Shown here: positions 6,964 through 14,987 of the stretch, in pieces
Layout of the letters: the number at the start of each line of letters is the position of its first letter
How positions within the stretch are numbered: position 1 is the stretch's first letter
DNA from: CAYJPV01 sp964547975
GTDB lineage: Bacteria > Acidobacteriota > Vicinamibacteria > Vicinamibacterales > JAKQTR01
Assembly: GCA_964547975.1 (NCBI GenBank)
Contig: CAZJRM010000111.1
Location: forward strand, 1 to 16,829
Direction: 5' to 3'
Length of the DNA stretch: 16,829 nt
Notes under the pieces: generated by a model
Database searches by the model: none
What the model was told of the DNA's origin: nothing
The model's input: only the letters and a program-made list of their open reading frames with translations
Made by a program: the position numbers and the translations under genes

Positions 6964-7374
6964 ATGACTCGTTTGGTCAAGGTAGCTGTGGCTGCGGTGA
7001 TCGTCCTGGCGGTGGCCGGAACGGCGGCGGCTCAGGGCAAGTACGTGCCGCCGGTTCGCGGAGAGGTCGAAGTCGGGGTGCTTCCCACCGTGACGAAGGT
7101 CGACGAGAAGACCAAGATGGTCGTGACGACGATCAAGGTCAAGAACCTGTCGGCCACGGGCTCGATCGCGGGTCTCAAGGTGGAGGCATACTGGTACGAC
7201 AAGGCCGGCGGCATGGTGACCGGCGGCCGGGCGCGTGTGGCCAAGCCGCTGATGCCCGGAGAGGTCGCCACGATGACGATCGAGATGCCGAAGGATCCGA
7301 AGATGTACCGGGATCAGTACCTGTTCTCGCACGCGAACGGCAAGGTCAAGGCGAAACAACTGAAGACCTTCTAG
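6964..7374 (+). CDS. small secreted protein, FxLYD-like beta-sandwich
   Basis: This 136-aa protein has a clear Sec signal peptide (MTRLVKVAVAAVIVLAVAGT, cleavage after AAA near residue 23). The mature domain is about 110 residues. Alternating beta strands (MVVTTIKVKNLSATGSIAGL, KVEAYWYDKAGGMVTGG, LMPGEVATMTIEMP) resemble FxLYD-type domains, which are small exported beta-sandwiches of unknown role. The fold call rests on strand pattern and the 'YWYDKAGG' signature. A Shine-Dalgarno GGAGGG lies directly upstream of ATG 6964, and a sigma70 promoter precedes it, so it is probably its own transcript. A strong hairpin follows its stop. No enzymatic residues are visible. Coding is near certain; function is unknown. 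Confidence 0.85.
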   Translation: MTRLVKVAVAAVIVLAVAGTAAAQGKYVPPVRGEVEVGVLPTVTKVDEKTKMVVTTIKVKNLSATGSIAGLKVEAYWYDKAGGMVTGGRARVAKPLMPGEVATMTIEMPKDPKMYRDQYLFSHANGKVKAKQLKTF

Positions 7375-7390
7375 GCCGACGGTTTCGCGA

Positions 7391-7426
7391 GGTCCCGGGC
7401 CGGCGCTCACGCCCAGGCCCGGGACT
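7391..7426. terminator. strong hairpin between convergent genes, likely bidirectional terminator
   Basis: GTCCCGGGCC (7392-7401) and GGCCCGGGAC (7416-7425) are perfect inverted repeats. Inside the loop, GGCG and CGCC also pair around CTCA, giving about 14 base pairs with a two-base bulge. It lies in the 73-bp gap between the convergent stops at 7374 and 7448. Only a short T-run (ATTT) follows on the plus strand, so it may act as a terminator with factor help, or as a 3'-end stabiliser. Confidence 0.6.
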
Positions 7427-7447
7427 CCCATTTCCCGCCCGTCCCGC

Positions 7448-9538
7448 CTACTGCGCGATCCTCACCATCGTCTCGCGGACGGCCGCCGCGCCGTTCAGCG
7501 TCGATTTCGCCTCGACCCGCAGGACATACAGCCCGGGAGTCAGCCCGCTGAGGGGCACGACGGCCGTGTACCCGTAGCCGCCGGCCTTGCCGCCGAGGTC
7601 CGCACTGTCGCGGGTTTCGTTCGTCGAGAACGCCACGCGGCCGTCGTTGGCGCGGAGTGTGGTGCTGATGTCCACCTTGTGCGACGGCTGCTGGTTGTCG
7701 TAGACCTCCGCGAGCACTTCGAGCTGATCCTGCGAACCGAAGACTCTCGCCACCGTTGGAGGCGTCCGGAGCATCCCCTTCAGTTCCGGGATTTCGCCGG
7801 CCGTCGGCACAACGCCCCCCGTCGCTGAGGCGATGACGACACCGCTCAACGAGATCGGCTCCTTCGAGAAGTCCGGGACGACCAGGTCGTAGTGGACGCT
7901 GCCGACCTTCCCCGCGGCGTCTTTCAGTCCCACGCGCAACTGATAGCGCCCAGGCTCCAGGTCGAACCGCGATTGCAGGCGGAAGCCGTACTGCTGCACG
8001 CGCGCGAACGTCTCGGGACGAAGGGAGAGGTTGGCCGAATCGCGGGTGCCGCCGAGCACCTTGCCCTGCGAGTCGATGGCAATGACCGACAGATCGAGCT
8101 TGTTGAGGATTTTGCCGTCAGGCCCCGAGGGCCACGTATCCTTCACCGGCAGCATCTGCGACACGAGCGCGATGGTGGCCTTCGGGGCTTCGCCGCGGAA
8201 CGGGGCGGCGAACACCGACAGCGCAAACCCGCCAACCTGGATCGGGCTGTTCAGGGCCTCGGCCAGAGCCGGCGGCGTCCCGGCCTTCACGAGGAACCCT
8301 TTGGGTTCGGGCGCCTTGCCGCGGGGCGCGACGTAGCCCCTTCGCGACTTGACGGTCACGCCGGGTCTCGAGACCCGCACCTCGATCCGCCGGAAACTGC
8401 CGTCGCGTTTGTCATTGGCGGGGTAGTACCCCATCACGTAGTACGAACTGTTCTCGTCGACGATCCGTTCGAAGGCGGTGGCGAAGTCGTTGCTGTTGAG
8501 GGAGGCGAATCCACCCGTCTCTTCGACCAGGGTGCGCAGACTGTCCTGCGCCATGCGGCCTTCGGCGTAGATGCCGGTCATCCCGAGATTGAGCCGCGGG
8601 TCTGCGTCCAACGGCGGGTTGATGTCCATCCCTTCTTCCGCGTAGCTGGTGAGCCCGCGCGGATCGATCGCGTAGAGGGAGACGTTCGCGCGGGTCGCGG
8701 CGGACACCGTGTCGCGAGCCGTGCTGAGAAGCGTCGTGGCGGACCGGTTGTTCATGAAGTCCGTGACGTCGTATTCCATCCCCTCGCTGAAGAGGAGGAT
8801 GGACTTGCGTCGACCCGAGACGCCCGACAGCAGGGTCGAGAGGTGGGCCAGGCTCTCGAGCATCGAGCGCGCGTGGTACGCGCGCTCGAACTCGGTCGGG
8901 TCGCCGACCGAATCGACGGACCGCCCCATCGCCAGCAACCGCCAGTACTCGTCGATCCGTTCGGCTGTCACCGATCGCAGCTTGCGCCCCATGAACTTGT
9001 TCACGGCGGCCAGGAGCAGGCGGCGGTTGGAGGTGAATTCCTGCCCCGCATCCTGACGGCCACTCGCGTGCACGACCGCCGCGAGGTCGTTGGCGCCCAT
9101 GTTGCGCTCGATGAACTGCGCGGCCGCCTTCCGCACCAGCACCGAGCGCACGGTGGACGTGTGGTAGTCGTCGAGGAACAGGACGTAGACGCGGCCGTCG
9201 AGCGTGCCGACGTTGCTGGCCACGTCGGGTTCGATCGCCCGTTCCGTGAAGAGCGGACGGTCGAACCGGCGCACCGGCATGTCGATGATGGAGAAGTTGA
9301 CGACCTCCTGGCGTTTGCCATTCTCGAACACCTGGATCTCGTCGGGACGCAGGTCCCGGACGAACCGCCCCTGGCCGTCCTGCACGACCGCGTCGACTTC
9401 GACGTAGTTCACCTCCGAGCGGAAGGTGATGGGCGGCATCTGGGGATCGGGCACGACGCGGGGCGCCTGCTGCCCGGACATCGAGACGGCACACAACGCG
9501 ACAAGACTCAGAACCGCCAGGGGTTTGTACACAGCCAC
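7448..9538 (-). CDS. exported VWFA-related domain protein (TIGR03436-like)
   Basis: This 696-aa exported protein belongs to the VWFA-related family that is greatly expanded in Acidobacteria; its role is unknown. GTG 9538 is chosen because GGAG lies seven bases upstream and a signal peptide begins there (YKPLAVLSLVALCAVSMSG). The family N-terminus FRSEVNYVEVDAVVQDGQG, then LRPDEIQVFENGKRQEVVNF, then the VWA core follow (VYVLFLDDYHTSTVRSV, KSILLFSEGMEYDV, VSLYAIDPRGLTSYAE, ETGGFASLNSNDFATAFERI, YYVMGYYPANDKRDGSFRRI). The usual metal-binding DxSxS is replaced by DDYHTS, so the ion site may be altered. The C-terminal half (from about residue 330) has no catalytic motif and looks like beta-sandwich repeats, with GRYQLRVGLKD and GLYVLRVEAKS. 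It follows the M14 gene on the same strand with a 74-bp gap, so co-expression is likely. Confidence 0.9.
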   Translation of the reverse strand: MAVYKPLAVLSLVALCAVSMSGQQAPRVVPDPQMPPITFRSEVNYVEVDAVVQDGQGRFVRDLRPDEIQVFENGKRQEVVNFSIIDMPVRRFDRPLFTERAIEPDVASNVGTLDGRVYVLFLDDYHTSTVRSVLVRKAAAQFIERNMGANDLAAVVHASGRQDAGQEFTSNRRLLLAAVNKFMGRKLRSVTAERIDEYWRLLAMGRSVDSVGDPTEFERAYHARSMLESLAHLSTLLSGVSGRRKSILLFSEGMEYDVTDFMNNRSATTLLSTARDTVSAATRANVSLYAIDPRGLTSYAEEGMDINPPLDADPRLNLGMTGIYAEGRMAQDSLRTLVEETGGFASLNSNDFATAFERIVDENSSYYVMGYYPANDKRDGSFRRIEVRVSRPGVTVKSRRGYVAPRGKAPEPKGFLVKAGTPPALAEALNSPIQVGGFALSVFAAPFRGEAPKATIALVSQMLPVKDTWPSGPDGKILNKLDLSVIAIDSQGKVLGGTRDSANLSLRPETFARVQQYGFRLQSRFDLEPGRYQLRVGLKDAAGKVGSVHYDLVVPDFSKEPISLSGVVIASATGGVVPTAGEIPELKGMLRTPPTVARVFGSQDQLEVLAEVYDNQQPSHKVDISTTLRANDGRVAFSTNETRDSADLGGKAGGYGYTAVVPLSGLTPGLYVLRVEAKSTLNGAAAVRETMVRIAQ

Positions 9539-9562
9539 GTCATCACTCCGGAACGAATGGCA

Positions 9563-9584
9563 GGGCCCGGCTTCAGCCGGCCCC
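9563..9584. repeat. REP-like palindrome (CCGGCTTCAGCCGG core)
   Basis: The core CCGGC-TTCA-GCCGG (9567-9580) forms a hairpin extended by GGG/CCC outside one mismatch. It is followed by a tandem GGCCCCCCA repeat (9579-9596). From memory, intergenic palindromes with GGCTGAAGCC cores are common in acidobacterial and other genomes, but I cannot count copies here. It lies between the M14 stop and the VWFA-related start on the minus strand. Confidence 0.4.
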
Positions 9585-9599
9585 CCAGGCCCCCCAGCA

Positions 9600-9613
9600 G
9601 GGAGGCGCCTCCC
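9600..9613. terminator. perfect 14-bp palindrome at the M14 stop codon
   Basis: GGGAGGCGCCTCCC (9600-9613) is a perfect palindrome abutting the TAG of the M14 gene. In RNA it can fold with a four-base GCGC loop. No U-tract follows, and the VWFA-related gene continues on the same strand, so it may attenuate transcription or protect an mRNA end rather than stop it fully. Confidence 0.4.
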
Positions 9614-11529
9614 TATTTGACGTCGAATGTCTTCTGGTGGACGCCTCCTCGGGTCGAGCCGATGGTCACCGTCGCGGTCCCGGCGCCCTTGACCTGCCAT
9701 TTCACGGTCCGGGTCTCGCCGGGTTTGAGCCAGCCGATCTCGTGCGACAGGGGTTGCGCCTTGCCGTCGGCCCCCCGAACGAGTTCCTGCCCCTGCGCCA
9801 GGCGCAGGCTGACCACGTCGGGCCTCACGATCTTGACCCGCTTTGCCATCTCCAGCGCCGTGGGAATCAGGCCTTCGTTCGTGACCGTGGCCTGGACGTC
9901 CGACACGCCCCCGGCCGCCGGCGTCACCGTCACCGACGCGACCTTCACCTGCGCCAGTTGCTGGGCCAGGTAGAGGTTGAAGAGCGCCTCGCGCTTCGCC
10001 CACTCGCCGATCAGGTCCGGCGGCGGATTCTGATTGTAGAACTTCGGGTTGAATCCGCCGATCTCGACGTCGCCGAGTGTCGGGTGCGTGAACGGCGTCC
10101 AGTCCTGGAAGTCGCCCTTGCCGGCGCGGTTCTCGTCATTCCAGCGCAGCACCTCGATCTCGTCGATGCGGCCGTCCTTGTCGTAGTCGACGAACCGCCC
10201 GCCGTTCCAGATCTCGTTCCCGTACCAGATAACACCGTAGTAGGAGTAGCCGAAGTCCGGGCCGTGGCCGAAGAGCGGATTGTCGCGAGCCGGCTCCCCC
10301 GTCATCGGATTGCTGCCCGTGCGGGTGGCATACACGTGGTAGACGTCGCCGGCCCACGGGTAGCCCGTGATCTCGAGGCCCTTCTGGTCGAACTTCTGGG
10401 CCAGTGCCGCGTCCGCCGGGAACATGCCTTCTTCCGTGGTGGCGGTGGAAGGTCCCCGGAGCAGCATCGGGACGGCGGTGTCGAGCGACTGCGCGAGGCC
10501 CACGTTGGGGTGGGTCATCAGGAACGAGAACACCGCGCGCGTTTCGGGCTCCGACAACGGGAATTCGCCCGCGCCGCCCTGGGTCCACCCGCGTCCCGTG
10601 GCTTCCGTCATCGGCCGCCAGTTCTCCGGGTAGTTCCGGTGCAAGTCCAGTCCGCCGATCCCGTCCTCGTTGTAGCGGCCATCGAGATCGTTGTCGACGC
10701 CCTCGGAGTACAGCAGGTAGTCGCCCTGCCCTTCCCTCGCTCGGCGCATCGCCCGCCCCTTGGGGTCCTTCGGGTCCTTCGTGGCGTTGCCCTTCCCCGG
10801 CCCGACGAACTTCCGCATCTGCCGGAGGAACCCATCGCCGTCGAGGTCTTCACCGGCGTCCTCATCGAACAGGCCGTCGCCGTCGCTGTCGTAGGGCCGG
10901 ACGGTGCTCCGCAGGGTCTGCGCCGTCGACTGGTAGAGGATGTCGCCGTCGGGATTCTGCGCCGGGCGGACGTAGAGCGCCTTGGTATCCACGAGCGCGG
11001 TGATGGCGGGATCGGTCCCGTAGTTCGTCAGGACGTGGTTGAGGAAGTACAACGCGGTCTCGATGCCGCTGATTTCGCCCGCGTGGCGTCCGGCCTCGAG
11101 GAAGAACGCCGGCTTGTCGGTGTCCTTGCCGGTCTTGCGGTTGGTGACTGTCACCTGCCAGATGTCCCGGCCTTCGAACGACTTCCCGACCGAATAGAGT
11201 TCCACGAGATGGGGGTACTTCGCCGCCCAGGCATTGAGGAGGGCGATGACTTCCTCGACCGAGTGATAGTGGCTCGAATCGTACTGCCCGGCCACCAGCG
11301 GCTTCATCTGCGCGTAGGCCACCTTCGGGAAGACGGACACGCCGTCGCGGACGCCCCCCACGCGGTGGACGACGGGGGCCGACGCGGCGTCACGGGCGCG
11401 GGCCTGACCGCCCATGGGCTCCTGCGCCGTCAGCACGAGGGTGCCTGCCGCCAGGCAGACGATCGCCGCCAGGCCCGGCATCCCGGGTCGGGCGCGCCAC
11501 GAACGAAGGTTCAGAGCACGGTCCCCCAT
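9613..11529 (-). CDS. exported M14-family metallocarboxypeptidase-like protein with calcium loops
   Basis: M14 carboxypeptidases are zinc enzymes that remove C-terminal residues. I start this 638-aa protein at ATG 11529, with AGGAGG five bases upstream. A signal or anchor segment follows (residues about 18-36). The core has HYHSVEEVIALLNAWAAKYP, zinc motif His149-x-x-Glu152 in GRHAGE, RPAQNPDGD (188-196), LDLHRNYP (294-301), and the likely catalytic Glu439 in YGNEIWNGG. Two positions differ from classical members: the third zinc ligand appears as Asp350 (AQSLDTAVP) instead of His, and DLNRN reads DLHRN with His297. DxDxDG-type calcium loops are inserted at about 214-219, 228-233, 279-284 and 448-453. 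The C-terminal 110 residues form a beta-rich domain (VTVTPAAGGVSDVQATVTNEG). It may be active with an altered site, or specialised for another bond. It precedes the VWFA-related gene. Confidence 0.88.
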   Translation of the reverse strand: MGDRALNLRSWRARPGMPGLAAIVCLAAGTLVLTAQEPMGGQARARDAASAPVVHRVGGVRDGVSVFPKVAYAQMKPLVAGQYDSSHYHSVEEVIALLNAWAAKYPHLVELYSVGKSFEGRDIWQVTVTNRKTGKDTDKPAFFLEAGRHAGEISGIETALYFLNHVLTNYGTDPAITALVDTKALYVRPAQNPDGDILYQSTAQTLRSTVRPYDSDGDGLFDEDAGEDLDGDGFLRQMRKFVGPGKGNATKDPKDPKGRAMRRAREGQGDYLLYSEGVDNDLDGRYNEDGIGGLDLHRNYPENWRPMTEATGRGWTQGGAGEFPLSEPETRAVFSFLMTHPNVGLAQSLDTAVPMLLRGPSTATTEEGMFPADAALAQKFDQKGLEITGYPWAGDVYHVYATRTGSNPMTGEPARDNPLFGHGPDFGYSYYGVIWYGNEIWNGGRFVDYDKDGRIDEIEVLRWNDENRAGKGDFQDWTPFTHPTLGDVEIGGFNPKFYNQNPPPDLIGEWAKREALFNLYLAQQLAQVKVASVTVTPAAGGVSDVQATVTNEGLIPTALEMAKRVKIVRPDVVSLRLAQGQELVRGADGKAQPLSHEIGWLKPGETRTVKWQVKGAGTATVTIGSTRGGVHQKTFDVK

Positions 11530-11582
11530 CACGACCTCCTGAATGTTCAAACTTCCGGGCGCCTGCCAGCGTCATACCTAGC

Positions 11583-11616
11583 AACGGGCCACGCGCAGTC
11601 TACCCCGGAGCCCGTT
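11583..11616. promoter_or_regulatory. inverted repeat AACGGGC...GCCCGTT in the M14/htrA intergenic region
   Basis: AACGGGC (11583-11589) and GCCCGTT (11610-11616) are perfect 7-bp inverted repeats with a 20-bp spacer. They lie in the 182-bp gap between the divergent M14 and htrA genes. They could be an operator serving both genes or a chance G/C repeat. I see no convincing promoter for the M14 gene nearby. Confidence 0.3.
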
Positions 11617-11637
11617 CGGGTCGCTACGTCCGGGCGC

Positions 11638-11643
11638 TATACT
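11638..11643 (+). promoter_or_regulatory. candidate -10 element (TATACT) for htrA
   Basis: TATACT matches five of six -10 consensus bases. At 17-bp spacing the -35 position reads TTCGGG, a poor match. It would give a leader of roughly 60 bases before ATG 11712. Confidence 0.35.
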
Positions 11644-11657
11644 GGACAGCAGGCGTC

Positions 11658-11676
11658 CGCGGGAACTCGCGGGAAC
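11658..11676 (+). repeat. tandem CGCGGGAAC direct repeat in the htrA leader
   Basis: CGCGGGAAC occurs at 11658-11666 and again at 11668-11676, a 10-bp period close to one helical turn. GGAAC is also the core of many extracytoplasmic sigma factor -35 elements, but no -10 partner sits at the right distance from either copy. A regulator binding two adjacent sites is possible. Confidence 0.35.
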
Positions 11677-11711
11677 GGCACGGCCCCCGTCTCGTGTTTT
11701 GGAGGAAGGTA

Positions 11712-13214
<1,503 letters not shown>

Positions 13215-13229
13215 CCGTCCGGGGGCCCT

Positions 13230-14369
13230 ATGGACTGCCGGGCGCTCATCGTCGAACGCATCCGGCAGTCCGGACCGCTGACGGTCGCTGACTACATGGA
13301 CCTGGCGCTCTACGCGCCAGGTCTCGGCTACTACGCCCGCGCGGTCCAGCGTTCAGGCCGCGCGGGCGATTTCGTCACCAGCGTCGACAGCGGTCCCCTG
13401 TTCGGCACGCTGCTCGCCGATCATCTCGCGCACCTGCTTCACGCGATTCGCCTGGACCACTCGCCCGCCGACGACGGGCTCGACCTCGTCGAGGTGGCCG
13501 CGGGCAACGGCCGGCTGTCGAACGACGTGCTCGACGCACTGGAGCGACGGCATCCCGGTCTGTACGCCCGCGTGGCCCTGACGCTGGTCGAGCGCAGCGC
13601 CGAAGCCCGGGCCGCGCAGTTCACGACGCTGAGCCGTCACGCGGCGCGGCTGCGCGCATCGCTCGCCGACCTGCCACCGCGTATCCGTGGTGTGCTCTTC
13701 TGCAACGAGCTCCTCGACGCCATGCCCGTCCACGTGGTCGTGATGACCGTCGACGGCCTCGCCGAGGTCTTCGTCGATCTCGACGGAACCCGCCTCGTGG
13801 AACGGCTCGGGCCGCCCTCCACACCGGCGCTCGCGGGCTACTTCGATTTCACGGGCGTGCCTCTGGCTCCGGGAGCCCGAGCGGAAGTCCCGCTGCCCGC
13901 TCTCGCGTGGCTGAGGCGGACAGCCGCCGCCCTCAAGGACGGCGCCATCGTCATCATCGACTACGGCCTTGACGCCGCCGGCCTCTACGGTTCGCCCGAC
14001 GCGGCCGGCACGCTCCGGACGTTCCATCGTCATCTGGTGGACGCCGCCGCGCCGGATACCCCGAGCCTCCCGCCCTGGCTGGTCGACCCCGGCTCCCGCG
14101 ATCTCACCACGCACGTGGATTTCACCGCCGTCCGCCGCGAAGCGGAGCGCTGCGGTCTCACCGTCACCGTCGACACCGACCAGACCCGATTCCTGCTGAA
14201 GGCCGCCGAACGCTCGGGTCTCTTCGTCGAGCTCGAAGCCCCGGGGCGGCTGCTCGACCGCCTGGCCCTCAAGACGCTCCTGGTCCCGGGCGGGATGGGA
14301 ACGACCCACCGCGTGCTCGTCCTCGCGCGCCGCTCGAACGCGTTGTCAACGAGCCACCCGACCGCGTAG
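13230..14369 (+). CDS. class I SAM-dependent methyltransferase, MidA/NDUFAF7 family
   Basis: This family (COG1565) includes mitochondrial NDUFAF7/MidA, which methylates an arginine of a complex I subunit. The substrate of bacterial members is not known to me. The 379-aa protein shows the family pattern: VADYMDLALYAPGLGYYAR (residues about 19-37), GDFVTSVDSGPLFGTLLADH, the SAM-binding loop EVAAGNGRL (88-96), CNELLDAMPVHV (158-169), IIDYGLDAAGLYG, GTLRTFHRH, and DLTTHVDFTAVR. The loop has AAGNG where many members have G-x-G-x-G, a mild variation. Length is usual for the family. It starts at ATG 13230, 15 bp after the protease gene, so it is probably in the same operon. A 48-bp gap separates it from the CYTH gene. 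It is likely cytoplasmic, with no signal peptide. The family call is firm; the substrate is unknown. Confidence 0.93.
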   Translation: MDCRALIVERIRQSGPLTVADYMDLALYAPGLGYYARAVQRSGRAGDFVTSVDSGPLFGTLLADHLAHLLHAIRLDHSPADDGLDLVEVAAGNGRLSNDVLDALERRHPGLYARVALTLVERSAEARAAQFTTLSRHAARLRASLADLPPRIRGVLFCNELLDAMPVHVVVMTVDGLAEVFVDLDGTRLVERLGPPSTPALAGYFDFTGVPLAPGARAEVPLPALAWLRRTAAALKDGAIVIIDYGLDAAGLYGSPDAAGTLRTFHRHLVDAAAPDTPSLPPWLVDPGSRDLTTHVDFTAVRREAERCGLTVTVDTDQTRFLLKAAERSGLFVELEAPGRLLDRLALKTLLVPGGMGTTHRVLVLARRSNALSTSHPTA

Positions 14370-14417
14370 AGTGAACAGTCATCCGCCGGGCGACGGCGGA
14401 CATCCACGAGGCCATCC

Positions 14418-14987
14418 ATGGCGGCGTCCATCGAGCGGGAAATCAAGCTGCGTTTCGACACGCCGGACGACGCCCGCGCGGCCGTCGCGAGGACCGGCGC
14501 CACACCGCTCCGGGGGCGGCGCCTGCAGGAAGATACGTTGCTCGACGCGGACGACGAGTCACTCCGGCGCCTTCGCTCGGTGTTGCGCGTGCGGAACGAG
14601 GGCCAGCGCAGCCTGGTGACCTTCAAGGGTCCCCCGCAGCCCGGCCCGGTCAAGATCCGCGAGGAACTCGAGACGGTCGTCGGTGACGGCGATTTGATGG
14701 CGCAGATTCTCGAGCGGCTCGGCCTCCACGTGTGGTTCCGCTACCAGAAGTACCGCGAGGAATTCGCGCTGAACGACGTGGTGGTGGCCATCGACGAGAC
14801 ACCGGTCGGCACGTTCATCGAGGTCGAGGGGACCGAGTCCGGCATTGCGGCTGCGGCGCACGCCCTCGGCAAGGGGCCGGCCGACTACATCCTGGATTCG
14901 TACCACCGGCTGTTCCTCGCCAACCGCGAACGGCTGGGCTTCGGGGGTCACGACATGGTGTTCGACGACCCCGATCGCGCCGTGTGA
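14418..14987 (+). CDS. CYTH-domain protein, class IV adenylate cyclase (CyaB)-like
   Basis: CYTH or triphosphate-tunnel enzymes act on triphosphates: cyclic AMP synthesis in CyaB, or hydrolysis of thiamine triphosphate or inorganic triphosphate in others. The 189-aa protein has the signature Glu6-x-Glu8-x-Lys10 (EREIKLRF) and further tunnel-lining residues: LRVRNEG, VTFKGPP, KIREELET, RYQKYREEF, VVVAIDETPVGTFIEVEG and LDSYHRLF. Its length and the DETPVGTFIEVEG strand fit the class IV cyclase group (TIGR00318). It starts at ATG 14418 with GAGG six bases upstream. Its TGA overlaps the ATG of the nucleotidyltransferase gene (TGATG), indicating translational coupling. Cyclase, polyphosphatase or nucleotide phosphatase activity cannot be told apart from sequence. 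No cyclic-AMP receptor is present in the window. Confidence 0.9.
   Translation: MAASIEREIKLRFDTPDDARAAVARTGATPLRGRRLQEDTLLDADDESLRRLRSVLRVRNEGQRSLVTFKGPPQPGPVKIREELETVVGDGDLMAQILERLGLHVWFRYQKYREEFALNDVVVAIDETPVGTFIEVEGTESGIAAAAHALGKGPADYILDSYHRLFLANRERLGFGGHDMVFDDPDRAV

Noticed and set aside
9563..9613. Insertion sequence or CRISPR remnant
   Set aside because: The repeats are short, differ from one another and lack regular spacers or any transposase-like coding sequence nearby.
7892..9973. Long open frame on the plus strand opposite the VWFA-related gene
   Set aside because: It is antisense to a gene with a signal peptide, a ribosome-binding site and family motifs. Its translation is Arg/His/Val-rich without motifs, as expected for high-GC shadow frames.
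11661..11691. Extracytoplasmic sigma factor promoter (GGAAC...CGTC) before htrA
   Set aside because: GGAAC and CGTC are present, but the spacings are 21 and 11 bp for the two GGAAC copies, not the 16-17 bp usually needed.
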